DNA of 64,000 bases, from the NCBI GenBank assembly GCA_042408195.1, contig JBHOQL010000042.1, forward strand, positions 1-64,000, read 5' to 3'. A program made the position numbers and the translations under genes. Of the stretch, positions 24,912 to 32,907 are shown piece by piece. The notes beneath the pieces are model-generated. The model saw nothing but the letters and a program-made list of their open reading frames with translations, ran no database searches and was not told the DNA's origin. Numbering within the stretch: position 1 is the first letter of the stretch; each line of letters starts with the position of its first letter. The stretch comes from SpSt-600 sp042408195. GTDB taxonomy: Bacteria > Chloroflexota > Anaerolineae > SpSt-600.

Positions 24912-24992
24912 CTTAGAGCTTAATTCTAAGCGGGTTGCAGGCCAGGATAGAGTTTATCCAGCTGGCCCTGAACCCACGTGCTGGGTCAGGCC
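24912..24992 (-). promoter_or_regulatory. Inverted repeats with two mutually exclusive hairpins
   Basis: Between clpB's repeat island and the small membrane ORF lie: a palindrome CTTAGA-7-TCTAAG (24912-24930); a hairpin GGCCAG/CTGGCC with inner GATA/TATC (24940-24967); and a hairpin GGCC-TGA-CCCA with TGGGTCAGGCC (24964-24992, two bulges). The last two share GGCC 24964-24967, so only one can form at a time, as in attenuators. There is no T tract, so the role is unknown. Confidence 0.4.
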
Positions 24993-25021
24993 ATCACCCG
25001 CTTCCAAAAGTAGCAGTCAGC

Positions 25022-25065
25022 TGTTAGAGGAATAATAGAGGAACGTTAGAGGACTATTAGAACAC
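25022..25065 (+). repeat. Four 11-bp direct repeats
   Basis: Units at 25022, 25033, 25044 and 25055 share NNTTAGAGGAA; the first three are close matches, the fourth weaker. A spacing of 11 bp places equal bases on one face of the helix, as in sites bound by OmpR/PhoB-family regulators. The array overlaps the end of the small membrane ORF. Confidence 0.55.
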
Positions 25066-25179
25066 CACTTTACCGGTTGCCACGAGGAATAGGCAACCGA
25101 GGATAAGGACATTGAGGAACAGGAGAATTGATAAGATCAAAAGCTTGCCTGGGCTGATGCCACGGATGAATTCCATAAA
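25057..25179 (-). CDS. Small single-pass membrane protein (40 residues)
   Basis: The frame starting at ATG 25179 (MEFIRGISPGKLLILSILLF) gives a 40-residue protein with one hydrophobic helix and a short polar end (VATGKVVF). A GGAGGAGG site sits about eight bases upstream. The frame is open upstream to 25323, but that extension carries no start signal and contains the hairpin 25201-25238. It is 140 bases downstream of the alpha-2-macroglobulin gene on the same strand. I do not recognise a family. Its last codons fall in the 11-bp repeats. Confidence 0.5.
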   Translation of the reverse strand, partial: FMEFIRGISPGKLLILSILLFLNVLILGCLFLVATGKVVF

Positions 25180-25200
25180 ACCCCTCCTCCTCTGTTGTCC

Positions 25201-25238
25201 AGAAAGGGGCAGAGTCATGTAAGACCCCGCCCCTTTCT
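25201..25238 (-). terminator. Hairpin between the alpha-2-macroglobulin gene and the small ORF
   Basis: A perfect 10-bp stem AGAAAGGGGC (25201-25210) with GCCCCTTTCT (25229-25238) encloses an 18-base loop, about 80 bases after the stop of the large gene and 20 before the small ORF. There is no T tract, so it could be a 3' end, a processing site or part of a leader. Confidence 0.45.
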
Positions 25239-25319
25239 CCAGACTTGCCGGACAGGCTTTCCAGTCTTTCCTTCCGGGATGAACGGCACAGAAGGGCTGC
25301 CACGCATCTTGCTTAAAGG

Positions 25320-28300
25320 TCACTTGATCGTGAAATTCATACCCTCAGTCCGGCCAAATACGTGAGGGAAATACATCTCGTAAGCAATCGCCGGCAAGAC
25401 CTTGAATTCACCAGATAGACCGGCCTTTATGAGGTAAGTGTATTCGTAGGTTCCAGGGCCTAGGTGAGTGGCGAACAGCACTAATTTCTCATCCCGCCTG
25501 TCAGCGTGGGTGGGATACCACCACCATACTGGTTCGGCAGCCCTCTTGAATCCCCAATCGTCTTCCTTCTGGTAGAGAACTGAAACGGTCTTGAGGCTTG
25601 TGTCCACGATCTCCGCACCAGCAGGGATCGGATCCTCCACTACCAGGTGAGTCAAAGAGCGTGGGGCTACGACGGTCAGGTGGACCCGGATGAGTTGCCC
25701 CACCTCGGCTCTGGTGATGGAAGGGCAGATTTCCTTCTCGCATGAAGGATCAGTGTAACGGCGATAGAGGATGATGCCTCGGTTCAGCTTCTCAATCTTA
25801 TCGACTGGTACAAAGTAGCGCAGGAAGGCAGTGTAATATAAGCGGCCGGTGCCCTTGGCCTGACCCACTGGCGCTCCCCGCTTTATCGTCAGCTGGTTGA
25901 GCTTTTCGGCTTTGAGCTGGGTGATAGGTACTTCTCTTTCAATGGTCTCCCGGACTTTCTCCGGTGAAATCTCCCCGGAGGCGATCTCCTGACCGTTAAG
26001 CGTCAGGAAGTAGCGGTAGGAGGCCTTGAGTTCTCCTGTAGCCTTCATATAATCGGTGAGGCCCATAATGGCCCAAGCAGTCTCGTAAGTGGAGGCCCAG
26101 CGATCCTCCTTCCGGGCGACCATAAGCCAGCGGACGGCGTTGGGGAGCAGCGGGTGAGTTGGCTTTATCCGAGAAAAAGCTGAAATGACGATAGAGGTGG
26201 AACGTGTATTGGTGTTCATGGTCCAATAAGGGTTTTCAACCTCTTCCCAGTGGGCTCCCGTGGCATCCAGGATGGCTTGCCCGAGGATTTCATCTAGCAG
26301 GGTCTCAATGGGTAAAGTTTCAGCAGGCGCAAGGAGCTGGAGGGCCATAGCCAAGAAGGCTTTGCCGTAATTGCCCAGCCCTCGTTCCTTCCTCTCCCTA
26401 TACAGGGCCATGCACCGGCTAACATCTCCTTCGCCGTAGCGGGCCATAACATACAGGGCAAAAGCTTGGATATCCGCCTTAATAGGTTCGAGCTCGCTGG
26501 AGCTGTAAAGGTTTTCTTTGATAAATAGTGCTGCCCTCCTCATCACCCTTTCATCTACTGCAAAGCCTGCGTCCCTAGCCTCTACAAGGCCAAGGAGAAC
26601 GTAAGAGGTCAGGTTTAGACTGCTCCTATCAGCTGTCCACCAACCCCATCCGCCATCGTAATTCTGGCGAGCGTAAATCTTCTGCAACCCAACCCCTACC
26701 ATCTCGGTTAGTTTGGCTTTGAGCTCTTGATCCTCTATGCCCAGTTCCTTGAGAGCCCTATAGGTGAAGACATTAGGCAGGAACTTGGAGACTATCTGCT
26801 CTATGCATTCGTAAGGGAAGTGCTCCAAGTAGGTAAGGCCACCCTGCATGGCCGCCGCCAAGGAGGGCTCAAGCTTGACCACAAGCTTGCCCATGGTCGG
26901 GTCCATAACCTGGGGAAGGCGGATTAGCTCAAGACGCTCTCCATCTTCCTCCAGGACGCCCGCAGTGGAGACCACTTCGGGAGTTGAGTAGTGGTGGACA
27001 GGCAAAGTCATCTCCACTGCATCTGAGAACGGGCCTCCGTAAGCTTTCATGGTGACCACGGCCTTCTCAATCCCGGGGACTTTTACTTTCCACCGGAGCA
27101 AAACCTTATCGTAAGGTAGGATTGAGACCGTTGTGGAAGGCTCGCTCTGGATTTCCAACCCGGCGGCTTCCAGTGAAACCTTAACTTCCAAGGATTGAGA
27201 GGTGTTGTTGTGGACCGTAGCTCCGATTTCGGCCAGATCCCCCACAGTGAAGAAGCGGGGGAGCAGGGGCCTGATGAGCAGATCTTTGGAGACGATGAGG
27301 TCCTTCTGAGCCTCGCCCAGCAGCTCGCTGGCTGTTACCCCTTTGGCATCCATCCGCCAGGTGGTGAGGTTATCGGGTAATTTGACGGTAACCCGAGCGT
27401 AGCCCTGAGGGTCGGTCTTGAGGGAAGCAATCCAGTAGGCTGTGTCCAAGAACTCCCGGCGGATCGGGGCAAAGGGCTCAAATCCTCCACCTCCACCTTT
27501 TCCTCTGGAGGGCAAAAACCGTTCGGCAGCGACGGCGAGGCTTGCACTTGTGTTCACTCCTATTGGCCTTTCCTGCCAGAAGTTCTGGACCAGAGAAGGA
27601 GGCCGTTCGGCAAGGGCCAGTACTGCCTTGTCCACTAAGGCCAGGGAGAGTTCAGTCTCAATCCCATTACCTCTATGGTCCGTAACCTTCACTTCAAAAC
27701 TCACCTCTTCACCAGGACCAGCCCTTTCTCGATCGGGTATTATTTGCACTTTGAGGAGCTTGCTTTCGGCTGAAACCGGCAGTTTGAGGTAACCGGCGCG
27801 GTATGGTTCTATGGTTTCATCTCCAGCTTCTCCCCTCAGGAGGATCACGGAGACATAAACGTTAGGGATGTGCCTTTCAGTTATGGGGATATCAACGGTA
27901 AATCCGCCTGGTGTGACAGTGAGGACTTTGTGCTCCATTATCCTGCCTCTTTCCAGAGTCAGGAGGGCGGTCACCGGTTTGGGATAAGGGGAGGGGATGA
28001 AGATACGGGCGGTGTCACCCGGGCGATACTCCTTCTTGTCCGGGATAAGGTCCACCTTCATCCCCACTTCGCGGGGCCAGCTCACGTACTCCTGGGAACT
28101 CACCCAAAGGTAAGCGGCGGAGCGGATTTCGTTACCCAGGCGATCCTTCGCCAGGACCGAAATCTTGTAAGTTCCACCCTCATCGGGCGTGAACTCCACC
28201 GCACCGTGGCCCTTTTCATCCAATTTCACGGTAGTGGTTAGGATAGGGGTATCTTCAAATTTCGTGACCCACCAGAAAGTTCCGTCCAACTGTTCCTCCT

Positions 28301-31121
28301 GAACGCTGTACCAGCGGCGCTTTGAAACCACCAGGCTTACACTGGCAGGAAGGCCATCCCTTCCAGGGGTCTTAACGGCTACCACGTTCACCCGCTGCTT
28401 CTTGCCGATCTCCCCTACCCACGACTCTGGAGATAAGCCAAGATAAAATTCGCCTCTGTGGACTGTTACGAAAGCTTGCGAAGCCACTTCTCGTCCGTCT
28501 ACGTCCAAAACTCTAACGTCAATGGTGAAGAACTGGGAAAGCTTCTTGGTGGATATATCGGCTGGGATTGTAAAGGAGAACAACCCTTGCGCATCCGTTT
28601 TCCCTTCGCCCGAAGCTATGGGCTCGCTATAGGGTCCTCTCCTTTCTTCGCCCCATTCGTAATCGGTGAAGCTATAGTAAGGGTAATCGGGGTGATAGAA
28701 GAAATAGTCTCGGCTCAGCACTGACCAATAAACTTTAGCATCCTTGACCGGCTGGCCAAAGTAGTAGATGGCAGAGACGGTGGTTTTTATGCTTTCACCG
28801 TTTACGTAATTATCCTTGTCAGTCTCGAGGGAGACTTCAAACTCGGGCTTACGGTACTCAGCTACTTGGAAGAAACCCTCGGTCCGCTCTTCTCCGATCA
28901 AAGCCTCAATCCGATAGTAACCCAGAGAGGCCTCATCTCCAAGAGCGATATCACCGCTTATAGTGCCGTAAGGACCAAGGGATTTTTCCTCTTTGCTGAC
29001 TATCTTGCCTTCCGCATCGTAAACGTTTACAAAGACTTTCTCCCCGATGGGTGGGAGCTTGTACATGGCATCGTCATCCAACCGGAATACTCCTTTGTAG
29101 TGAACCACTTGTCCGGGCCTGTAGATTGGGCGATCGGTGTAAATGAAGCCGGTATACCGCCTTGGCTCTATGTAAGCGCTTAACCCGAAATCCCAAGGGC
29201 TTAGACCTGCGTTCCATTCATTGGAAACTACCCCGAAAATCCCCTCTCCATAGGCAAAGGCTGTTATTCCAGTCCAAGGGTCAAACTTCTTCTCGCCAAA
29301 CTCTACTTTGGCAACCCCGTCGTTCCCAGTGATTCCCTCTCCCAAGACAATTTCAGGGGTTCTTACCCTGACGGTAATTGAAGGCAAAGGCTTGGCTGTT
29401 CTCAGGTCTGTAACCCATACCAGAGCACCAGAAGATGAATACTTGAGCACAAGCCCGGCATTGACCAAAGCGAAGTATTGACTGGGTTCTTGGTGGTACT
29501 TCGCTATCTCAGGAGCACTTGCTTTAAGGAGATAAAGGCCTGGGGCAAGAGGGGAACCATCCCTCGTCCTCAGGGGAACGCTGAGTTCCTGAGTTTTGTT
29601 AAGAGGAGGCGAAACCGCCAAGGACCAAGAATTGATGAGAGAGCCACGCTCGGGGAAGAGGGAGCGGTTTACGAAGTTCTCCTCCTTCAGCTTGTAAAGG
29701 AAGAGGTCAATGCGTGAAACGTTCAGGTAGAAAAGCTTGGCAAAAACTTCCTCGGCCTTGCCAGCATCGTAGATGAAATCACCCCTGGTAGCGAAATAAA
29801 CCGATGGCTCAAGGGCCTTGGTGGTGAATGTGAAAACGTAATCTTCCCCGATCGTATTCCCGTACGGGTCGGCTATGCCTCTCTTCACCGTTACAGTGTA
29901 GAGGGTTGAGGGCTCCAGTTGCGTGCCAATATATAAAGAATTGTCAAGCTCGTTCCACCAGGTATAGACATTGGTGACGGTTGGGGTTATGAGGACTTTA
30001 CCAGCCAAGGTTTTAGGATCAATGGGAGCATTGAAGAAAATACTGATGCTCCAGAGTTCGGCGTTTTCCTCACCATTGTAAGGCCTGGTGAAAGAGATAG
30101 CCGGATAGGGCACAGTCTTGAAAGTCCACTGTACAGCGGAAACGAGATTCCCTCCCGAGGCTGCTGCGGTTTCTCTCTCAAGCCGGACCTGATATTGGGT
30201 CTCCAGCTTCAGGGGCTGGGCAGGGACGAAAACTACAGTGTAATCATCTTCCCAGCGGAAAGCACCGAGGACTTTTTGGCCTTTTTCCATATCCACCAAG
30301 GAGAAATTCTCTTCAACGGATTGACGCGACGCAGGGGCGTTAAAAGTCACCGTTATGGGGGTGGTAAGGGGTATGTTGAAGTCTTTGGGTTCGTAACTTT
30401 TCACATAGAACGGCTCGGTGGTGAAACTCCAGGCGTAATCTTTCTCTAAAGCGTTGCCAGAAGTATCCTTCAGCCCAGCTTTCACCGTAACAGTATAAGT
30501 CGTTCCGGGGGCAAAGACGGGGTCGGGCTTGAAGATGTAGACGGAAGTATTGAGCCAGTAACCTTTGCCATTGACCGGGGGCTGGATTTCCAAGGGGTGG
30601 GGGAGGTCCTTTTGCTCCTCTATGGCTACCAAGGGGACTATGGGCCGGTTGAAGACCACTGTGATAGAGCGGTCGACCCCAACATCGGTGGAGTTGGGGG
30701 CAGGCTGAACAGCCGAAATCTCAAGGTAACCGACCGAAGTGAAGGAAAACTCCAGAGGACGGGACAGGCTGAGGCCCGTAGCACTTCTTGCTTCCACCCC
30801 TAACTTCACTCTATATACAGTGTCCCTGAGCCAGCCTTCTTTGGGGCGAAAGATAAAAGTGTTCTTGCTCCAGCTTACGATGCCTTCCATTCGGGGGATT
30901 ACGGAGAAAGCTTTCTCCACCGATTCTTTATCCATCGGCTGGTTGAAGGTTATAGTGATGGGTGCATCTACACTTACTTCTTCTCCTTCGGCGGGAGAGA
31001 AAGAGAGGATAGCAAGGGGTTCCGGGGGAGCTTTGGCGAGGGGAACACAAGCACCACCTAGGGCTCCTGTAGCTAAGGAAAACAGGGCCAAAAAAGAAAA
31101 AATTTTCAAAACCCTGGACAT
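25320..31121 (-). CDS. Bacterial alpha-2-macroglobulin family lipoprotein
   Basis: A 1933-residue exported protein. ATG 31119-31121 follows GGGAGG; the signal segment SRVLKIFSFLALFSLATGAL ends near Cys25 (LGGAC), a plausible lipidation site. The N-terminal third holds repeated SbsA-type Ig-like domains (each with a phrase like ITITFNQPMDKESVEKAF), then macroglobulin domains, and the bait/thioester part: PYECIEQ supplies the CxEQ thioester (C1439), followed by the alpha-alpha barrel (YDGGWGWWTADRSS) and a receptor-like C-terminal domain. The family traps proteases that attack the cell. Bacterial versions often neighbour pbpC; here no penicillin-binding protein is adjacent. It has its own promoter at 31214-31242. 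Confidence 0.9.
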   Translation of the reverse strand: MSRVLKIFSFLALFSLATGALGGACVPLAKAPPEPLAILSFSPAEGEEVSVDAPITITFNQPMDKESVEKAFSVIPRMEGIVSWSKNTFIFRPKEGWLRDTVYRVKLGVEARSATGLSLSRPLEFSFTSVGYLEISAVQPAPNSTDVGVDRSITVVFNRPIVPLVAIEEQKDLPHPLEIQPPVNGKGYWLNTSVYIFKPDPVFAPGTTYTVTVKAGLKDTSGNALEKDYAWSFTTEPFYVKSYEPKDFNIPLTTPITVTFNAPASRQSVEENFSLVDMEKGQKVLGAFRWEDDYTVVFVPAQPLKLETQYQVRLERETAAASGGNLVSAVQWTFKTVPYPAISFTRPYNGEENAELWSISIFFNAPIDPKTLAGKVLITPTVTNVYTWWNELDNSLYIGTQLEPSTLYTVTVKRGIADPYGNTIGEDYVFTFTTKALEPSVYFATRGDFIYDAGKAEEVFAKLFYLNVSRIDLFLYKLKEENFVNRSLFPERGSLINSWSLAVSPPLNKTQELSVPLRTRDGSPLAPGLYLLKASAPEIAKYHQEPSQYFALVNAGLVLKYSSSGALVWVTDLRTAKPLPSITVRVRTPEIVLGEGITGNDGVAKVEFGEKKFDPWTGITAFAYGEGIFGVVSNEWNAGLSPWDFGLSAYIEPRRYTGFIYTDRPIYRPGQVVHYKGVFRLDDDAMYKLPPIGEKVFVNVYDAEGKIVSKEEKSLGPYGTISGDIALGDEASLGYYRIEALIGEERTEGFFQVAEYRKPEFEVSLETDKDNYVNGESIKTTVSAIYYFGQPVKDAKVYWSVLSRDYFFYHPDYPYYSFTDYEWGEERRGPYSEPIASGEGKTDAQGLFSFTIPADISTKKLSQFFTIDVRVLDVDGREVASQAFVTVHRGEFYLGLSPESWVGEIGKKQRVNVVAVKTPGRDGLPASVSLVVSKRRWYSVQEEQLDGTFWWVTKFEDTPILTTTVKLDEKGHGAVEFTPDEGGTYKISVLAKDRLGNEIRSAAYLWVSSQEYVSWPREVGMKVDLIPDKKEYRPGDTARIFIPSPYPKPVTALLTLERGRIMEHKVLTVTPGGFTVDIPITERHIPNVYVSVILLRGEAGDETIEPYRAGYLKLPVSAESKLLKVQIIPDRERAGPGEEVSFEVKVTDHRGNGIETELSLALVDKAVLALAERPPSLVQNFWQERPIGVNTSASLAVAAERFLPSRGKGGGGGFEPFAPIRREFLDTAYWIASLKTDPQGYARVTVKLPDNLTTWRMDAKGVTASELLGEAQKDLIVSKDLLIRPLLPRFFTVGDLAEIGATVHNNTSQSLEVKVSLEAAGLEIQSEPSTTVSILPYDKVLLRWKVKVPGIEKAVVTMKAYGGPFSDAVEMTLPVHHYSTPEVVSTAGVLEEDGERLELIRLPQVMDPTMGKLVVKLEPSLAAAMQGGLTYLEHFPYECIEQIVSKFLPNVFTYRALKELGIEDQELKAKLTEMVGVGLQKIYARQNYDGGWGWWTADRSSLNLTSYVLLGLVEARDAGFAVDERVMRRAALFIKENLYSSSELEPIKADIQAFALYVMARYGEGDVSRCMALYRERKERGLGNYGKAFLAMALQLLAPAETLPIETLLDEILGQAILDATGAHWEEVENPYWTMNTNTRSTSIVISAFSRIKPTHPLLPNAVRWLMVARKEDRWASTYETAWAIMGLTDYMKATGELKASYRYFLTLNGQEIASGEISPEKVRETIEREVPITQLKAEKLNQLTIKRGAPVGQAKGTGRLYYTAFLRYFVPVDKIEKLNRGIILYRRYTDPSCEKEICPSITRAEVGQLIRVHLTVVAPRSLTHLVVEDPIPAGAEIVDTSLKTVSVLYQKEDDWGFKRAAEPVWWWYPTHADRRDEKLVLFATHLGPGTYEYTYLIKAGLSGEFKVLPAIAYEMYFPHVFGRTEGMNFTIK

Positions 31122-31213
31122 AGCATTATCCTCCCTTTTGTGAGCGCTGGCTAAAGACTTTGCGCCAGCCATGGTTTTTTATTATTTGACGCCGTTTCTT
31201 CACTTTGAGTTCC

Positions 31214-31242
31214 ATTGTATGATACTATGCGGCTTTCGACAA
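31214..31242 (-). promoter_or_regulatory. Promoter for the alpha-2-macroglobulin gene
   Basis: On the minus strand TTGTCG (31237-31242), 17 bases, TACAAT (31214-31219). It lies over the last codons of the upstream GT-C-like gene, about 93 bases before the ATG. The leader contains a GCTGGC/GCCAGC hairpin (31146-31169). Confidence 0.6.
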
Positions 31243-32907
31243 ACCAGAGAAGCGCGAGCGGAAAGCTCGCAGGAACCTTTTGGGTAAACAGAGCACAATG
31301 CTCAGCACCAGCGAAGCGAGGGAAAGGAGCTGCGACCAGAAGCGCAGGGGAGTATCTTCAAAGCGGAGCAGCACCTTGTGCTGGCCTGCAGGGACTTCCA
31401 GGGCGATAAGGCCATATTTGCCCTCAGGGCGGATAGGGACCGGCTTGCCATCCACATAGGCCCGCCACCCGGGATAGTAATAGGTGTAAAAAAGGAGGGT
31501 AATCTCTTCTTCGGCTTCTACTCCTACCTCCTCCGAGCGTCCGCCGTGCCTAAGCGGTACAACAGTGCCGCGGCCGCGAATGATTTCAGCTTTGCGGAGA
31601 GGTTCACCTCTGAGGTATTGCTCTATAAGGGGTGACTCTTTCGGAAATTCCCGGGTCCAGGCAGTCATGCCTCGCATATCGGGGTAATCCAGCTCAAAAT
31701 CTATTACCGCTACTGGCTGCTCAGCTCTGGGGGAAATCTCCGTGTGTTGGGGCAGAGTGTAATCAAATGTTGAAACCAGGATCAGAAGGATGAGGAGAAA
31801 CTCTTTTTCCCCGAGCATTTCTCCCAGCATTCCCCCGAGGAGGGAGAGGGATATTACAGCTAGAGCAAGGAACCGCCAAGGAAACTGCACGAGGGGAAGG
31901 AGAGGAACCTTCTCCCAGACCAAGGCTGAGGCTGGAAGGGTCAGCAAAATGGAGACGAAAGCCCAGGAGGTCCAGAAAGCCAATTTCCCCCGGTTCTCTT
32001 TCTCCTTCCAGCCTAGAACCAGTGCCCCGATGCCGCTCCCCAGAAGCAGAAGTCCGATCTGGAGAGGCATGCCGTCCTCCGGTCCGGCCACGGCATACCC
32101 ATGGCCCCACTGCGGGTCGAAGAGTTGAAAGAGGTATACAAACTGCTCGCGAAAATTGTATTTAGCCATCATCCACTGTTCTTGGACGATAAACCTCCTC
32201 TCGGCTAGGGCTGGTATCCAGTAAGCGGCACTCAAGCCAAGGGAGAGCAATACAGCCAAAACGGAATGGATCAGAGGCTGCAATCCCCGTCTTTTAATCC
32301 CCTCGTAAAGCACGAAAGCCATCAGCGTTGGCAGGAAGATGAGCGCAGTGATCTGGTGGGCAAGGATTATCGCCCCTAAGGAGAAACCGGCGAGCGCTGT
32401 GGCCCTCAGGTTTGGATCATCTACAAGGTAGTAGAAAGCAAGGAGGCTCAAAGGCATGAGGGAAAAAGCGAGGAATTCCGCCAGAGCACAGCGAACGTAG
32501 ATATCTACAAGGTGATAAGGGGCATAAGTGAAGAGGAGGGAAGAGATCAAACCTGCCCTTTCACCCCAGAGCTTACGGCCCAGAAGATACGTGCCAATCG
32601 CTCCGAGCCAGAAGCTCAGGAGAAAAGTGAGCTTGACCGACCAGGTTACGCCCAGGCCCAGAAGGTGAAAAGCTTCGGCTGTGAAGTAAGCTAACGGTGC
32701 ATAGAAGATGAACAGGGGGTAACCGTAGCCCACGGCTTGGTCTATGGCCCAGCGGGGATACCAGGCTCCGTCCTTTATGGCTTGATCAAATTCTACGAGA
32801 AAGAAAAGGGTATGGCGAGCATCGTGGGCCTTGAGGAAGTAGCCAGGGGCGAGGAGAGGCCACCACGCAAAGGAGGTGAGAAGGAGAACTAAGGCAATCT
32901 TGCGCAT
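31225..32907 (-). CDS. Polytopic membrane protein, GT-C / PTPS-related family (copy 2)
   Basis: A 560-residue protein from ATG 32905-32907 (MRKIALVLLLTSFAWWPLLA). About ten hydrophobic segments fill residues 5-400 and a soluble tail of about 150 residues follows, ending with another membrane helix. After the first helix it has GYFLKAHDARHTLFFLVEFD, an acidic loop like the catalytic first loop of GT-C glycosyltransferases that use polyprenyl-phosphate sugars. The family is annotated as 6-pyruvoyl-tetrahydropterin-synthase-related membrane proteins, but nothing here suggests pterin chemistry. It overlaps the paralogue upstream by 19 bases. Substrate unknown. Confidence 0.75.
   Translation of the reverse strand: MRKIALVLLLTSFAWWPLLAPGYFLKAHDARHTLFFLVEFDQAIKDGAWYPRWAIDQAVGYGYPLFIFYAPLAYFTAEAFHLLGLGVTWSVKLTFLLSFWLGAIGTYLLGRKLWGERAGLISSLLFTYAPYHLVDIYVRCALAEFLAFSLMPLSLLAFYYLVDDPNLRATALAGFSLGAIILAHQITALIFLPTLMAFVLYEGIKRRGLQPLIHSVLAVLLSLGLSAAYWIPALAERRFIVQEQWMMAKYNFREQFVYLFQLFDPQWGHGYAVAGPEDGMPLQIGLLLLGSGIGALVLGWKEKENRGKLAFWTSWAFVSILLTLPASALVWEKVPLLPLVQFPWRFLALAVISLSLLGGMLGEMLGEKEFLLILLILVSTFDYTLPQHTEISPRAEQPVAVIDFELDYPDMRGMTAWTREFPKESPLIEQYLRGEPLRKAEIIRGRGTVVPLRHGGRSEEVGVEAEEEITLLFYTYYYPGWRAYVDGKPVPIRPEGKYGLIALEVPAGQHKVLLRFEDTPLRFWSQLLSLASLVLSIVLCLPKRFLRAFRSRFSGLSKAA

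Noticed and set aside
31146..31185. Rho-independent terminator on the plus strand (hairpin then TTTTTT)
   Set aside because: No plus-strand gene lies upstream; the hairpin belongs to the leader of the alpha-2-macroglobulin transcript on the other strand.
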